Shown: positions 1 through 7,953 of the stretch, piece by piece | Layout: every line of letters begins with the position of its first letter | How positions within the stretch are numbered: the first letter of the stretch is position 1 | Assembly (NCBI RefSeq): GCF_012395185.1 | Contig: NZ_JAAZTU010000038.1 | Location: forward strand, 1-35,957 | From: Vibrio aestuarianus | GTDB taxonomy: Bacteria > Pseudomonadota > Gammaproteobacteria > Enterobacterales > Vibrionaceae | Length of the DNA: 35,957 nt | Direction: 5' to 3' | Notes under the pieces: model-generated | The model's input: the letters and a program-made list of their open reading frames with translations, nothing else | What the model was told of the DNA's origin: nothing | The model's database searches: none | Made by a program: the position numbers and the translations under genes

Positions 1-466
1 GATCAAGATAATTACTAATTTTAATAAGATTATACCTATCACAATCTTCTTGGTCATAACTAAACACCATATTAAACAAATCTAAGTTATCTTTGCTTCT
101 TTCAGACTTGGTTAAACTATCCCACAGAGTTGCAACAAGGTATGTACAATGCAACTTTATTACTTCAAGATGTTCACGTTTAAATAAACTAGGCTCGGTA
201 ATAATAACAACATCAAAATTTGACCTAGCAATAAAAAATGAATTTATTGTTCTAGTAATATCTAAATCTGTAACTCGATGTTTATAACTTTCTTTAGTTA
301 ATAGCTGATATATTTTTGATAGTATTCTGTGGCTAAGATTAAAATATTTGAAGTTAGAAAAATCACCATGATCCAAGTGGATAACATCATGTCCTTGCAG
401 TATCATTTCATCTATTATTGGTGTTGCTAAACCAGCCCAATTTGGACATATAAATAATATTCTCAT
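1..466 (-). CDS. Probable LPS/polysaccharide glycosyltransferase, 3' end cut by window edge
   Basis: A minus-strand frame opens with ATG at 466-464 (protein begins MRILFICPNW) and stays open for 155 codons to the window edge, so the C-terminal part is missing. The N-terminus looks like the first beta strand of a GT-B fold (hydrophobic strand, then WAGLATPIIDEM). A later stretch, NMVFSYDQEDCDRYNL, resembles the region found in CgeB/Eps-type LPS or capsule glycosyltransferases; I recognise it only as a loose family resemblance. It starts 4 bp after the stop of the upstream GT9 gene, so it is probably the third gene of the kdkA-led minus-strand transcript. Base composition is visibly A+T-rich compared with genes after 2.3 kb, typical of variable LPS-core genes. 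The specific sugar donor and acceptor cannot be told. Confidence 0.72.
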   Translation of the reverse strand, partial: MRILFICPNWAGLATPIIDEMILQGHDVIHLDHGDFSNFKYFNLSHRILSKIYQLLTKESYKHRVTDLDITRTINSFFIARSNFDVVIITEPSLFKREHLEVIKLHCTYLVATLWDSLTKSERSKDNLDLFNMVFSYDQEDCDRYNLIKISNYLD

Positions 467-470
467 ATAT

Positions 471-1529
471 TTAACTCTCTAACTGCTGTTTAATAATACC
501 TGATACCGAAGAGCTTTCAATATTATTAATTGAACAAGTTGTGGCTATAACCTTAGCTAAACTAGAATTAGGATGCCAATTATTATAATTAATTTCATCA
601 CTACTATAGATAGACAATTGTGGTTTATCCATTCCACTGGCAATATGAACAATAGAAGTATCTACAGAAACCACCAATTTAGCCTTTTCAACCATAGCAA
701 TTGCATCATATATCGACTCACTCTGGCCAAAATGGTGAACTGTTGTGCTAGTAAGAGACATAGACTCTAAAAGCTCTCTTGTATCAGGGGATGATAATAG
801 AACGACTCTCAAGGACTTATCCCACTCTTTGATTGCACTAATGATTTTATTTATCGAGTCCTTGTTCAGCTTCCTTTCGTTACCACTACCAAAAGGGTTA
901 ATTAGCACAAATTTATCAATATTATTTTCACTCAAAAATTTTTGTGCTTTTTCCATAGAGGAGGGAATAAGAGGAACTATATAATTTTCAGCCGGCTCAT
1001 CAATCCCTAACAGAGTCGCAATATAGTTAAACTTATCAGCATAATGCATATTTATAATATCATTAGAAACATTGAAATTAATCAAATTTAAATTAGAGTC
1101 TAGGCCAATATTTATTTTAGACTTTAACTTGTTCAGTAAATAAATATCCTTCATCTTCATATCAAGATTTAAAGAAACGACTACATCGACCGACCCTACT
1201 TGCTCACAAACGTCTTTCATTTCACTGTATGACGGTCGCTTACTGAGATGAACGACTTGATCAACACCAAAATGTTCTTCGAACAGGGGGGCCATCGCAG
1301 AGGTAGTCAGCACTTTAATTTTTATTTCTGGGCGGTACTTTTTAAGTTTCTTGAGTACCCCAGAAGAAACAATAGCATCGCCTAGTTTTGCATCATTACG
1401 GATAAATAGAATGCTCTTAGTATTAACTAAATCAAAATTGGTTACTTTCTTTTTATCAAATAACCAAACGCCTAGCTGTCTTCTAACAACATCACGGAAG
1501 CGCTGCAAACGGCTAACAATAAATCTCAT
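471..1529 (-). CDS. Glycosyltransferase family 9 (heptosyltransferase-like)
   Basis: This is a 352-residue GT9 protein. The family moves ADP-heptose (or related sugars) onto the LPS core at the cytoplasmic face of the inner membrane. The N-terminal signature RNDAKLGDA is at about residues 44-52, after a 40-residue basic leader, and the C-terminal nucleotide-sugar motif VSVDTSIVHIASG is at about 287-299. The Asp-Thr-Ser replaces the more usual Asp-Thr-Gly of heptosyltransferases, so the donor may not be heptose. It sits 2 bp after kdkA and 4 bp before the truncated glycosyltransferase, all on one strand, so the genes are probably cotranscribed. It is A+T-rich like its downstream neighbour. The family assignment is firm; the exact linkage is unknown. 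Confidence 0.88.
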   Translation of the reverse strand: MRFIVSRLQRFRDVVRRQLGVWLFDKKKVTNFDLVNTKSILFIRNDAKLGDAIVSSGVLKKLKKYRPEIKIKVLTTSAMAPLFEEHFGVDQVVHLSKRPSYSEMKDVCEQVGSVDVVVSLNLDMKMKDIYLLNKLKSKINIGLDSNLNLINFNVSNDIINMHYADKFNYIATLLGIDEPAENYIVPLIPSSMEKAQKFLSENNIDKFVLINPFGSGNERKLNKDSINKIISAIKEWDKSLRVVLLSSPDTRELLESMSLTSTTVHHFGQSESIYDAIAMVEKAKLVVSVDTSIVHIASGMDKPQLSIYSSDEINYNNWHPNSSLAKVIATTCSINNIESSSVSGIIKQQLES

Positions 1530-1531
1530 AT

Positions 1532-2233
1532 CTATCCTTTGTATGTTGAAAATAAGATGAGAAAGTCACTTTGAGACCAATGAATCCCTCGCCTACCCAC
1601 TTCTTTCTCAAACGATCGCTTCAATCGTTCCAGATTTCCTTGTTTCCAGCTATTCCCGCCCTGCTGATAACATTTATCAAAATCAATAATCCATACCCTA
1701 TCTTGCTTATCAATTAAGATGTTATGAATATTGAGATCGGTGTGATTGACTTGTGCATCGTGCATTTTGCGGATTTCTCGACCGATTTTCTCATACATCT
1801 CAGTTGATAATGGACATTCTTGTAAAATAGACACCAGATCGCGGGCGTTCGGGATTTTTTCGCTGAGTAAATCTGCTTGATAACAAAAAGTGCGCTTCAC
1901 TGCTCGCGCTGCAATCGGCCGTGGAACATTCACCCCAGCCTCTATCAGTGTATTGAGTAATTCGAATTCTTGAAAACTACGAGTTTTCTGCCAACCTGAA
2001 AAAAGGTAGTGGTCACTCACTAACTTACCGAACAATCCACCACGCTTATAATGGCGTAGTGCAGCCTCTACCTTTTCAGCTTGTACAAACCATGTTGTAC
2101 CACGTCCAGTAGCACTCCCAATCACTTTACCGGCTTGTTGCCAAAATTCGGGACTGAAACAATGCAGAGGATTTTCCGCTAACAAATGTTCGTTATACCA
2201 AATCGTTTGATTCTCTTTTTTCAGCGTTTTCAT
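1532..2233 (-). CDS. kdkA: 3-deoxy-D-manno-octulosonic acid (Kdo) kinase
   Basis: KdkA phosphorylates Kdo of the LPS inner core, using ATP, at the cytoplasmic face of the inner membrane. It is known from Haemophilus and Vibrio, where a single phosphorylated Kdo is attached to lipid A. The 233-residue protein has the small eukaryotic-like kinase fold of the family: a glycine-containing loop GRGTTWF at 43-49, catalytic loop HTDLNIHN at 164-171 (Asp166 as base, Asn171), and a metal-binding IDFDK at 183-187 in place of DFG. Length matches the family. It is the first gene of the minus-strand run and is divergent from the OpsX-type gene across about 106 bp. The stop is TAG at 1534-1532, 2 bp before the next start. 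Confidence 0.93.
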   Translation of the reverse strand: MKTLKKENQTIWYNEHLLAENPLHCFSPEFWQQAGKVIGSATGRGTTWFVQAEKVEAALRHYKRGGLFGKLVSDHYLFSGWQKTRSFQEFELLNTLIEAGVNVPRPIAARAVKRTFCYQADLLSEKIPNARDLVSILQECPLSTEMYEKIGREIRKMHDAQVNHTDLNIHNILIDKQDRVWIIDFDKCYQQGGNSWKQGNLERLKRSFEKEVGRRGIHWSQSDFLILFSTYKG

Positions 2234-2339
2234 TGTTCCACTTTTGCCATAACGGTATCAACTTAACCCAACCATTTCTCTTGGTATTTTACATTTATCA
2301 GCGCTGTCTGCATAATTCTTACTAACTTTCTCTATACCG

Positions 2340-3425
2340 ATGTCACTTATGGCTCTTTTTTCTTCCGCTCCTCGCTCTATTTGTGTATTACGACTGTCAG
2401 CGATTGGTGATGTTTGCAATGCAGTAGCCGCTGTGCAGGCGATTCAACATCAATGGCCTGAAACCCAAATCACATGGATCACCGGAAAGCTAGAAGCACA
2501 ATTGATTAATGACTTGCCGAATGTGAGCGTGATTGTATTCGACAAAAAACAAGGGTGGAAAGCGTATAAAAAACTGTGGGCAGAACTCAAAGGGCAATCA
2601 TTCGATGCCCTATTGCATATGCAATATGCGTTTCGCGCCAGTATTGCCACGCTTGGCATTAAGGCTAAATATAAACTCGGTTTTGATGTAGCCCGCAGCC
2701 AAGATTTCCAACACCTATTTACCAATGTAAAAGTGACATCGCCTCAAGCACCTCATGTATTAGATGGCTTACTCGCGTTTGCAGAGTGCCTTGGAGTCAA
2801 AAAACAAGAACCTAAGTGGTCACTAACTTACTCGGATTCTGATCATCAATGGGCTAAGCTGCAACTTTCAGATTCAAAGCGTAATTTAGTCGTGGTTCCT
2901 GCCGCGAGTAAGGCCTATAAAAATTGGACCGCTGAAGGTTATGTAGAAGTGATAACTCATGCTCAACAACTCGGTTGGCATGTCATTTTAGCGGGTAGCC
3001 CTGCGCAAATTGAAATTGATCTAGCGGCCAAAATAACGAGTAAACTTACTCAGCCGATATTTAATCTAGTCGGCAAAAGCCAGCTTAAAGAGATGTTGGC
3101 CCTACTCGACTTCGCCGATTTAGTGATAGCCCCAGATACAGGCCCAACGCACATGGCCAATGCGATGAATACACCTGTATTGGGGTTGTATGCACACCAT
3201 AATCCACAGCGTACTGGGCCTTATCAATACCGCGATTATGTGGTGTCGGCCTATGAAGAAGCTCTGCTTGCAGAAACGGGCAAAACGAAAGACCAAGTAA
3301 GTTGGCGTACCCGCGTAAAAGACAAACAAGCGATGCAACGCATTCAACCGCACAATGTGATCCAAATGTTCGATAAAATGGTCACTGATTTTCAGCTAGC
3401 CCCAATTTCAGAGGAATTATTGTGA
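2340..3425 (+). CDS. opsX: LPS heptosyltransferase, OpsX/heptosyltransferase I type (GT9)
   Basis: A 361-residue GT9 enzyme expected to transfer the first L-glycero-D-manno-heptose from ADP-heptose to Kdo. The N-terminal motif LRLSAIGDVCNA (18-29) and the ADP-heptose-binding APDTGPTHMA (264-273) are both complete, and the start of the protein resembles Haemophilus OpsX as I remember it. ATG at 2340 is used here, but ATG at 2349 is equally possible because neither has a visible Shine-Dalgarno sequence. The stop overlaps the GTG start of the next gene by 4 bp, so the two are translationally coupled. Divergent from kdkA, which acts on the same Kdo residue, supporting an inner-core role. The symbol rests on resemblance; a waaC/waaF label is possible. 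Confidence 0.85.
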   Translation: MSLMALFSSAPRSICVLRLSAIGDVCNAVAAVQAIQHQWPETQITWITGKLEAQLINDLPNVSVIVFDKKQGWKAYKKLWAELKGQSFDALLHMQYAFRASIATLGIKAKYKLGFDVARSQDFQHLFTNVKVTSPQAPHVLDGLLAFAECLGVKKQEPKWSLTYSDSDHQWAKLQLSDSKRNLVVVPAASKAYKNWTAEGYVEVITHAQQLGWHVILAGSPAQIEIDLAAKITSKLTQPIFNLVGKSQLKEMLALLDFADLVIAPDTGPTHMANAMNTPVLGLYAHHNPQRTGPYQYRDYVVSAYEEALLAETGKTKDQVSWRTRVKDKQAMQRIQPHNVIQMFDKMVTDFQLAPISEELL

Positions 3426-4201
3426 GCAAACCTACTTTAGCCGTTGCGCTGATCGTTAAAAATGAAGCGCAACATCTGCAAGCTTGCTTGGAAACTGTTC
3501 ATCAATGGGTAGATGAAATCGTCGTCTTAGATTCAGGTAGCAGTGATAATACCGAAGAGATTGCACGCCGTTATACTGACAAGTTTTTTGTCAACTCGCA
3601 GTGGCCCGGGTTTGGCCCACAGCGCCGCTTAGCGCAGTCGTATGTCGAGTCTGATTATGTGTTGTGGTTAGATGCAGATGAACGCGTGACCAAGGAGTTA
3701 AAAGATAGTATTCAACAAGCGGTCGCTGCTAATAAACCCAATACACTGTATCAATTTGCCCGTTTAAGTTGGGTTTTTGGCCGCTATATCCGTCATTGTG
3801 GCTGGTATCCTGATCGGGTATTACGCCTCTATCCGACTCAATTAACTCAATACAATGATGCCTTAGTACACGAAAAAGTCGAAGTGGCTGATGGAATGAA
3901 AGTCGCTAAGCTTTCTGGCGACGCGATTCACTATACCTACAACGATATTCATCACTACTTGGTAAAATCCGCTGGTTATGCTAAAGCTTGGGCGGAACAA
4001 CGAGAAAAACGCGGTAAAAAAAGCAGTATTAGCCAAGGTCTTTTGCATGCTATTGGCTGTTTTTTGAAAATGTATGTTGTAAAAGCAGGCTTTTTAGATG
4101 GTAAGCAAGGCTTCTTGCTCTCTTTATTATCGGCGCACTCAACCTTTGTTAAATACGCCGATTTATGGGTTAGAACCAGTACTGAGCCACCCAAGGATTA
4201 A
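3422..4201 (+). CDS. Glycosyltransferase family 2, LPS core glucosyltransferase (LgtF/WaaE-like)
   Basis: A 259-residue GT-A enzyme of family 2. It shows LIVKNEAQHL at 10-19, DSGSSDNT at 37-44 and the metal-binding DADE at 84-87, followed by the CGWYPDRVLRLY stretch typical of LgtF/WaaE/KdtX proteins that add beta-1,4-glucose to heptose I. The C-terminal third (about 200-240) is hydrophobic and may associate with the membrane. The start is GTG at 3422, inside the end of the upstream heptosyltransferase gene (GTGA overlap), with a GAGGAA ribosome site just before it. This tight coupling with a heptosyltransferase supports glucosylation of the heptose just added. The 3' end overlaps the convergent GT9 gene by 32 bp. 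Family assignment is firm; acceptor is inferred. Confidence 0.88.
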   Translation: MSKPTLAVALIVKNEAQHLQACLETVHQWVDEIVVLDSGSSDNTEEIARRYTDKFFVNSQWPGFGPQRRLAQSYVESDYVLWLDADERVTKELKDSIQQAVAANKPNTLYQFARLSWVFGRYIRHCGWYPDRVLRLYPTQLTQYNDALVHEKVEVADGMKVAKLSGDAIHYTYNDIHHYLVKSAGYAKAWAEQREKRGKKSSISQGLLHAIGCFLKMYVVKAGFLDGKQGFLLSLLSAHSTFVKYADLWVRTSTEPPKD

Positions 4202-5204
4202 GCTCAGCTAACACTGCATTAATATCAATGCGGCTCATATCAGCCTGAGTTTCTTTGTCCGCTGCTTGCGGTGGACAAAATGCAATGTGGCGGCCTTGTG
4301 AGTTCAATGGCCGCCAACGAAGTGGTGTGGCTGAACGTTTGGCGGGGAAAAATCCAACGGTTGGTACATCAATCGCTGCCGCAATATGTAAAGGCCCAGT
4401 TGAGCCTGCTATAAAAATATCAGCGCAAGCAATCGAGCGTGAGAAATCAACAAGCCCTTCATTTTTATCATACAGTGCCGCTCGCCCGCCCTTTTCTTCA
4501 ATCAAAGCTTTTAACTGCGCCGCTTTCACCTCTTCACCAGGCCCGGCGGTAAGGATAATTTCTTTCTCGCCATCAATCCCCATCACTAACTGCGTGTATT
4601 GCTCTAGCGACAAATTATTCGCCGAACCTCCGCTTCCGGCGTGTACAAACACCCACGGTTTACTGGTATCGAGATGAAGTTGCGCTGCCAGCTTGCTTTT
4701 TTGTTCAGCAAGCATCGCTTGGTCAAATTGCAAATAAGGTGCTCTCGGCTCGACAACCTCTTTACCAATATCATGTAAAAAAGCACGCACCAAATCCAAG
4801 TTATATTCATATTCCGGTTTTGCCGATTGAGAACGTTTTTGCTTAATTCGTTTGTTGTAAAAAATTTGAGCGAATTTAGTCGCTGGCGCTAAACGATAAG
4901 GAATACGAGATTTCCAAACTAATAGTGCATTGTAAGTGGTCGAGAATAGGTTGATAGAAGCATCAAAGCGTTGCTGTTTAAGCGATTGAATGCATTGCTT
5001 TTTCTGCGCAGAGGACGCGTTATCTGTTGGGTCAACCATCACTGCATCAATCCATGGGCAAAGCTTTGCCAAAGCTACCGTATAATTGGGTACTAATGCG
5101 GTAATATGGCAATCAGGCAACGATGCTTTCAACATCGCAAAACTTGGCCATGCCAGCATAAAGTCACCAATTTTGTCGTTACGGATCACCAACAACTTCT
5201 TCAT
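4170..5204 (-). CDS. Glycosyltransferase family 9 (ADP-heptose:LPS heptosyltransferase-like)
   Basis: The third GT9 protein of the window, 344 residues. The N-terminal RNDKIGDF is at 8-15 and the C-terminal AGSTGPLHIAAA at 266-277, where Ser replaces the usual Asp of the DTG motif. It probably adds an outer heptose of the core, but the changed residue and the presence of two other GT9 proteins leave the linkage open. It is transcribed towards the GT2 gene and their 3' ends overlap by 32 bp, so transcripts are complementary there. Its 5' end faces coaD across about 119 bp that must hold promoters for both genes. ATG at 5204-5202 with AGAGAAGA upstream. Composition is like the housekeeping genes rather than the A+T-rich genes before 1530. 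Confidence 0.88.
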   Translation of the reverse strand: MKKLLVIRNDKIGDFMLAWPSFAMLKASLPDCHITALVPNYTVALAKLCPWIDAVMVDPTDNASSAQKKQCIQSLKQQRFDASINLFSTTYNALLVWKSRIPYRLAPATKFAQIFYNKRIKQKRSQSAKPEYEYNLDLVRAFLHDIGKEVVEPRAPYLQFDQAMLAEQKSKLAAQLHLDTSKPWVFVHAGSGGSANNLSLEQYTQLVMGIDGEKEIILTAGPGEEVKAAQLKALIEEKGGRAALYDKNEGLVDFSRSIACADIFIAGSTGPLHIAAAIDVPTVGFFPAKRSATPLRWRPLNSQGRHIAFCPPQAADKETQADMSRIDINAVLAELNPWVAQYWF

Positions 5205-5323
5205 CGTCTCTTCTCTCGTTTTGTCTCGCTGTCTATTGCGGGTTACATCATACCGAGTTCAATAGGTTATTTTGAGTCTTTTTGTTACTATCAATGCGAG
5301 CTAACTGTTATGAGTCTTCCGTT

Positions 5324-5815
5324 GTGAGTCAAAAAAGAATCTCTCGCGTTATTTACCCAGGCACTTTTGATCCCATTACCAATGGTCATTTAGATCTTAT
5401 TGAGCGTGCCGCCAGCATGTTTGATGAGGTGATCATCGCGGTTGCCGCCAGCCCAAGCAAAAATACCATGTTTACTTTGGAAGAACGGGTCGCGTTTGCC
5501 AGCCAAGTGACCCAACACCTAGGCAGCGTTACTGCTAAGGGGTTTTCAGGGTTAATGGTCGATTTCGCACGCAATGAAAAAGCCAATGTGCTGATCCGAG
5601 GTTTGCGTACTACAGTCGATTTCGAGTATGAATTTGGTTTAACCAATATGTATCGCCGCTTGATGCCAGGGCTAGAAAGCGTATTCCTAACGCCATCTGA
5701 AGAGTATGCGTTTATCTCTTCAACTATTGTGCGTGAAGTGGCTATCCATGGCGGCGAGGTGGATCAATTTGTCCCTGAGATCGTCGCTAAAGCGCTACAT
5801 AGCAAAAAAATCTAA
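5324..5815 (+). CDS. coaD: Phosphopantetheine adenylyltransferase
   Basis: CoaD transfers AMP from ATP to 4'-phosphopantetheine, making dephospho-CoA, the fourth step of CoA synthesis in the cytoplasm. The 163-residue protein has the nucleotidyltransferase motif TNGH at 19-22 inside YPGTFDPITNGHLDL, the RGLR segment, and ISSTIVRE near the C-terminus. I chose GTG at 5324 because the product then begins (M)SQKRISRVIYPG like Vibrio CoaD. In-frame upstream starts, such as ATG 5294, would add an unconserved leader. No strong Shine-Dalgarno is visible before the GTG. Ends 16 bp from the convergent mutM stop. Another CoA gene, coaBC, lies 4 kb away. Confidence 0.96.
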   Translation: MSQKRISRVIYPGTFDPITNGHLDLIERAASMFDEVIIAVAASPSKNTMFTLEERVAFASQVTQHLGSVTAKGFSGLMVDFARNEKANVLIRGLRTTVDFEYEFGLTNMYRRLMPGLESVFLTPSEEYAFISSTIVREVAIHGGEVDQFVPEIVAKALHSKKI

Positions 5816-5831
5816 CACTTATTGGTCCAAC

Positions 5832-6641
5832 CTACTTTTGGCAATAAGAGCAAAAAAATGTATTTCGTTGAGCTATTTTTTGCTCTTCAATCGCTTCACC
5901 ACACACAAGGCAAGGCCGCTTTGCTTTACCGTACACATTGAGTTCTTGAGCAAAATAGCCCGGTTTACCATCCGCTTGAGCAAAGTCTTTTAAGGTGGTA
6001 CCACCTTGTTGTATCGCGCTCGCCAGTACTGATTTTATCTCACTCACGAGGCGAACCCACTCACCCTCTGAGATTGAATTGGCAGGTCTTGTTGGGTGGA
6101 TTCGCGCATTAAACAGTGATTCACTCGCGTAAATATTACCGACCCCCACCACAACTTTGTTTTCCATAATAAATTGTTTAACGGCAATACGCTTACTCTT
6201 CGCTTTATGAAGCATATAATCGGCACTAAATTCTTCGGTTAATGGTTCAGGCCCAATATTACTGAGCACCGAGTGACTTTGCCCTTTTTCACACCATAAC
6301 CACGCGCCAAATCGACGTGGATCGTTGTAGCGCAAAACTTTACCATTGGTCAGTTTGAGATCAACGTGATCATGCTTACCCGCAGCAAAATCGCAATCGA
6401 GTACACGCAATGACCCCGACATGCCCAAATGAACAATGGCACTGCCAATGTCCGTTTCTATTAACAAATATTTCGCTCGGCGCGAGATGGTGCGAATCAC
6501 TTGCCCTTCTAACTGTTTCAATTCTTGCGGAATATCCCAACGCAATTTAGGGGTGCGAAAAGTCATTAATTGGATAGTTTGCCCAACCAAATGAGGGGTA
6601 ATTCCCATTTTACTGACTTCAACTTCTGGTAATTCAGGCAT
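5832..6641 (-). CDS. mutM: Formamidopyrimidine-DNA glycosylase
   Basis: MutM (Fpg) removes 8-oxoguanine and formamidopyrimidines from DNA and cuts the abasic site by beta,delta-elimination. The 269-residue sequence starts MPELPEVE, with Pro2 as catalytic amine and Glu3; Lys57 (in RRAKYLL) is present, followed by the H2TH region around 150-185. The C-terminal zinc finger is complete, with Cys244, Cys247, Cys264 and Cys267. Length matches E. coli MutM. The gene is convergent with coaD, a linkage also seen in other gammaproteobacteria. A full ERIC repeat (6684-6809) occupies its upstream region, so it either has a promoter in the roughly 40 bp after the repeat or is read through from the small gene at 7284. 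Confidence 0.97.
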   Translation of the reverse strand: MPELPEVEVSKMGITPHLVGQTIQLMTFRTPKLRWDIPQELKQLEGQVIRTISRRAKYLLIETDIGSAIVHLGMSGSLRVLDCDFAAGKHDHVDLKLTNGKVLRYNDPRRFGAWLWCEKGQSHSVLSNIGPEPLTEEFSADYMLHKAKSKRIAVKQFIMENKVVVGVGNIYASESLFNARIHPTRPANSISEGEWVRLVSEIKSVLASAIQQGGTTLKDFAQADGKPGYFAQELNVYGKAKRPCLVCGEAIEEQKIAQRNTFFCSYCQK

Positions 6642-6683
6642 AGTACTTCTCGGCTGTGTATTGATTCAACGGACGATAAAAAA

Positions 6684-6809
6684 TATCTCCTTCCTACTTG
6701 AAGCGGCAGCGGTGTTGGCTACGTTTGCTCACCCAATCACATCGTTTATCTATGCTCATGGGAATGAACTCACTTGCCACCTACCTACAACTTCAAGTTG
6801 TTTGGGTAT
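6684..6809 (-). repeat. ERIC element (intergenic repeat unit), copy A
   Basis: A 126-bp element in reverse orientation to the copies at 23010 and 30692. It carries the same ordered blocks: a GGGTAT-type end next to a CAACTTCAAGTTG palindrome (ends near 6809), the CACTTGCC block, CCCAATCAC opposite TGCTCATGGGA in the central stem, and an ACTTGAAG arm near the other end. Length and order match the 127-bp enterobacterial repetitive intergenic consensus also known in Vibrio. It lies between mutM and the small membrane-protein gene. Confidence 0.88.
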
Positions 6810-6816
6810 CGAAAGT

Positions 6817-7284
6817 TTATTGTGGAAAAAGAAAATTCCTATCCGCAGAAACGGCTATCCATTTGTCTTGCCAATTTTTTAATAACCAAAATTGCGGCGT
6901 TTGATAATAGGTGATCCTTTGTGGCTCTTCCTGATCGGTATACCAAACTTCGACCGTTTGTGGATTACGCAATATAGGAGATAGTGAATCATAAGTCGCA
7001 TCATCGACTTCCGTTCCCACTAAATCTAGCCAGCGTTGAGCCAATATTTCAGGCGCCACCGATACTGGTTGGCTTGAACGCCAACGGCTTTGATTCAGTT
7101 CGAGTGACCAATCGCTAAAATGCAGAGCCTGTAACTGTGCTGTTGGGTTCAATAGATGAGGATATGGGGTAACAGGCGGGTCAATAAGATAGGTTTTGAT
7201 CACGGTTGGTAAGTTAAGAATGGCAATAAAGGCGACAATGGCCAATATAAGAATGTTATTCCAACGACGGCGATTAATATGCAT
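6817..7284 (-). CDS. Small membrane-anchored protein of unknown function
   Basis: A 155-residue protein I do not recognise by family. The N-terminus has MHINRRRW followed by one hydrophobic segment (about 10-29, NILILAIVAFIAILNLPTVI), so it is probably held in the inner membrane with the basic end inside and a periplasmic domain of about 120 residues. The soluble part is rich in Trp, Gln and Pro and has no cysteine. Its stop lies 8 bp from an ERIC repeat that separates it from mutM on the same strand. I recall a hypothetical gene at the same place beside mutM and rpmG in V. cholerae, so it is probably a conserved Vibrio protein. There is no basis for a function. Confidence 0.75.
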   Translation of the reverse strand: MHINRRRWNNILILAIVAFIAILNLPTVIKTYLIDPPVTPYPHLLNPTAQLQALHFSDWSLELNQSRWRSSQPVSVAPEILAQRWLDLVGTEVDDATYDSLSPILRNPQTVEVWYTDQEEPQRITYYQTPQFWLLKNWQDKWIAVSADRNFLFPQ

Positions 7285-7425
7285 GACGGCTATCCCTAAG
7301 AGTTTCTCTTCTCAATCCCACGAGCGAAGGTTGTTCTATCGATAACTTAGCACACTCTCACCACTGCGGAAATTCTTATCCCCTCCCTAGCGGGCGAGGT
7401 TTGTGGTCAATATCACGTCCAAAGT

Positions 7426-7465
7426 TATACCCAAACCACTTAAAGTTGCAGGTAGGAAGGGGATA
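7426..7465 (+). repeat. Internally deleted ERIC remnant, copy E
   Basis: A 40-bp stretch begins TATACCCAAACCACTTAAAG and continues through TTGCAGGTAG, exactly as the left arms of the full copies at 23010 and 30692. It then jumps to GAAGGGGATA, the right end of those copies. About 85 central bases are missing. It lies just downstream of the rpmG terminator, so it is outside the ribosomal-protein transcript. Confidence 0.75.
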
Positions 7466-7480
7466 TCCTAAATAACAGGC

Positions 7481-7506
7481 AATAAAAAACCCAGCCTAAG
7501 CTGGGT
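7481..7506 (-). terminator. Intrinsic terminator of rpmB-rpmG
   Basis: On the minus strand a 7-bp perfect stem (ACCCAGC with GCTGGGT) with a 4-nt loop at 7489-7506 is followed by a run of six T and then ATT. It lies 29 bp after the rpmG stop. Confidence 0.9.
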
Positions 7507-7535
7507 CTTTCAATACTTCCAAAGAGGAAAATCAA

Positions 7536-7703
7536 TTACTTGATTTTGCCTTCTTTGTAAAGAACGTGCTGGCGAACTACTGGATCAAATTTCTTGATCT
7601 CAAATTTGCCTGGCATGTTACGTTTGTTCTTGTCAGTTGTGTAGAAGTGACCAGTACCTGCAGAAGATATTAGTCGAATTTTCTCACGAATGCCTTTAGC
7701 CAT
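7536..7703 (-). CDS. rpmG: 50S ribosomal protein L33
   Basis: A 55-residue basic protein of the large ribosomal subunit, starting MAKGIREKIRLISSAGTGH and ending VLYKEGKIK, the usual length and ends of bacterial L33. It is of the zinc-independent type: no Cys-x-x-Cys pairs are present. Start ATG at 7703-7701 with AGAGGAAT just upstream; stop TAA at 7538-7536. It follows rpmB by 13 bp on the same strand, the common rpmB-rpmG operon, and an intrinsic terminator follows. Confidence 0.97.
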   Translation of the reverse strand: MAKGIREKIRLISSAGTGHFYTTDKNKRNMPGKFEIKKFDPVVRQHVLYKEGKIK

Positions 7704-7716
7704 TGTTCAATTCCTC

Positions 7717-7953
7717 TTAAACGTTTTCGCCACGTGCACGGATATCAACAAGAACAGCATCGATGCCTTTCTTATCAATAATACGCATGCCTTTAGCAGT
7801 TAGACGTAGTTTAACAAAACGTTTTTCGCTCTCTACCCAGAAACGATGAGTTTGTAGGTTCGGCAGAAAACGACGCTTAGTAGCATTTCGTGCGTGTGAA
7901 CGGTTGTTACCCGTTACTGGACGCTTACCAGTTACTTGGCATACTCGGGACAT
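7717..7953 (-). CDS. rpmB: 50S ribosomal protein L28
   Basis: A 78-residue large-subunit protein starting MSRVCQVTGKRPVTGNNRSH, the invariant L28 N-terminus. The central KRRFLPNLQTHRFW and C-terminal LRLTAKGMRIIDKKG are also typical. I chose the ATG at 7953-7951; an in-frame ATG five codons earlier (7968) would add an unconserved MEKTF. First gene of the rpmB-rpmG operon, with a near-consensus sigma-70 promoter about 130 bp upstream, leaving a leader of roughly 120 nt in which I see no recognised control element. Confidence 0.96.
   Translation of the reverse strand: MSRVCQVTGKRPVTGNNRSHARNATKRRFLPNLQTHRFWVESEKRFVKLRLTAKGMRIIDKKGIDAVLVDIRARGENV

Noticed and set aside
93..287. Plus-strand frame of 64 codons at the left edge
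   Set aside because: It lies inside the minus-strand glycosyltransferase frame, has no recognisable motif, and the minus frame is longer and follows the next gene by 4 bp.
4255..4677. Plus-strand frame of 140 codons
   Set aside because: It is antisense to the GT9 gene at 4170-5204, whose family motifs are clear; the composition explains the open frame.
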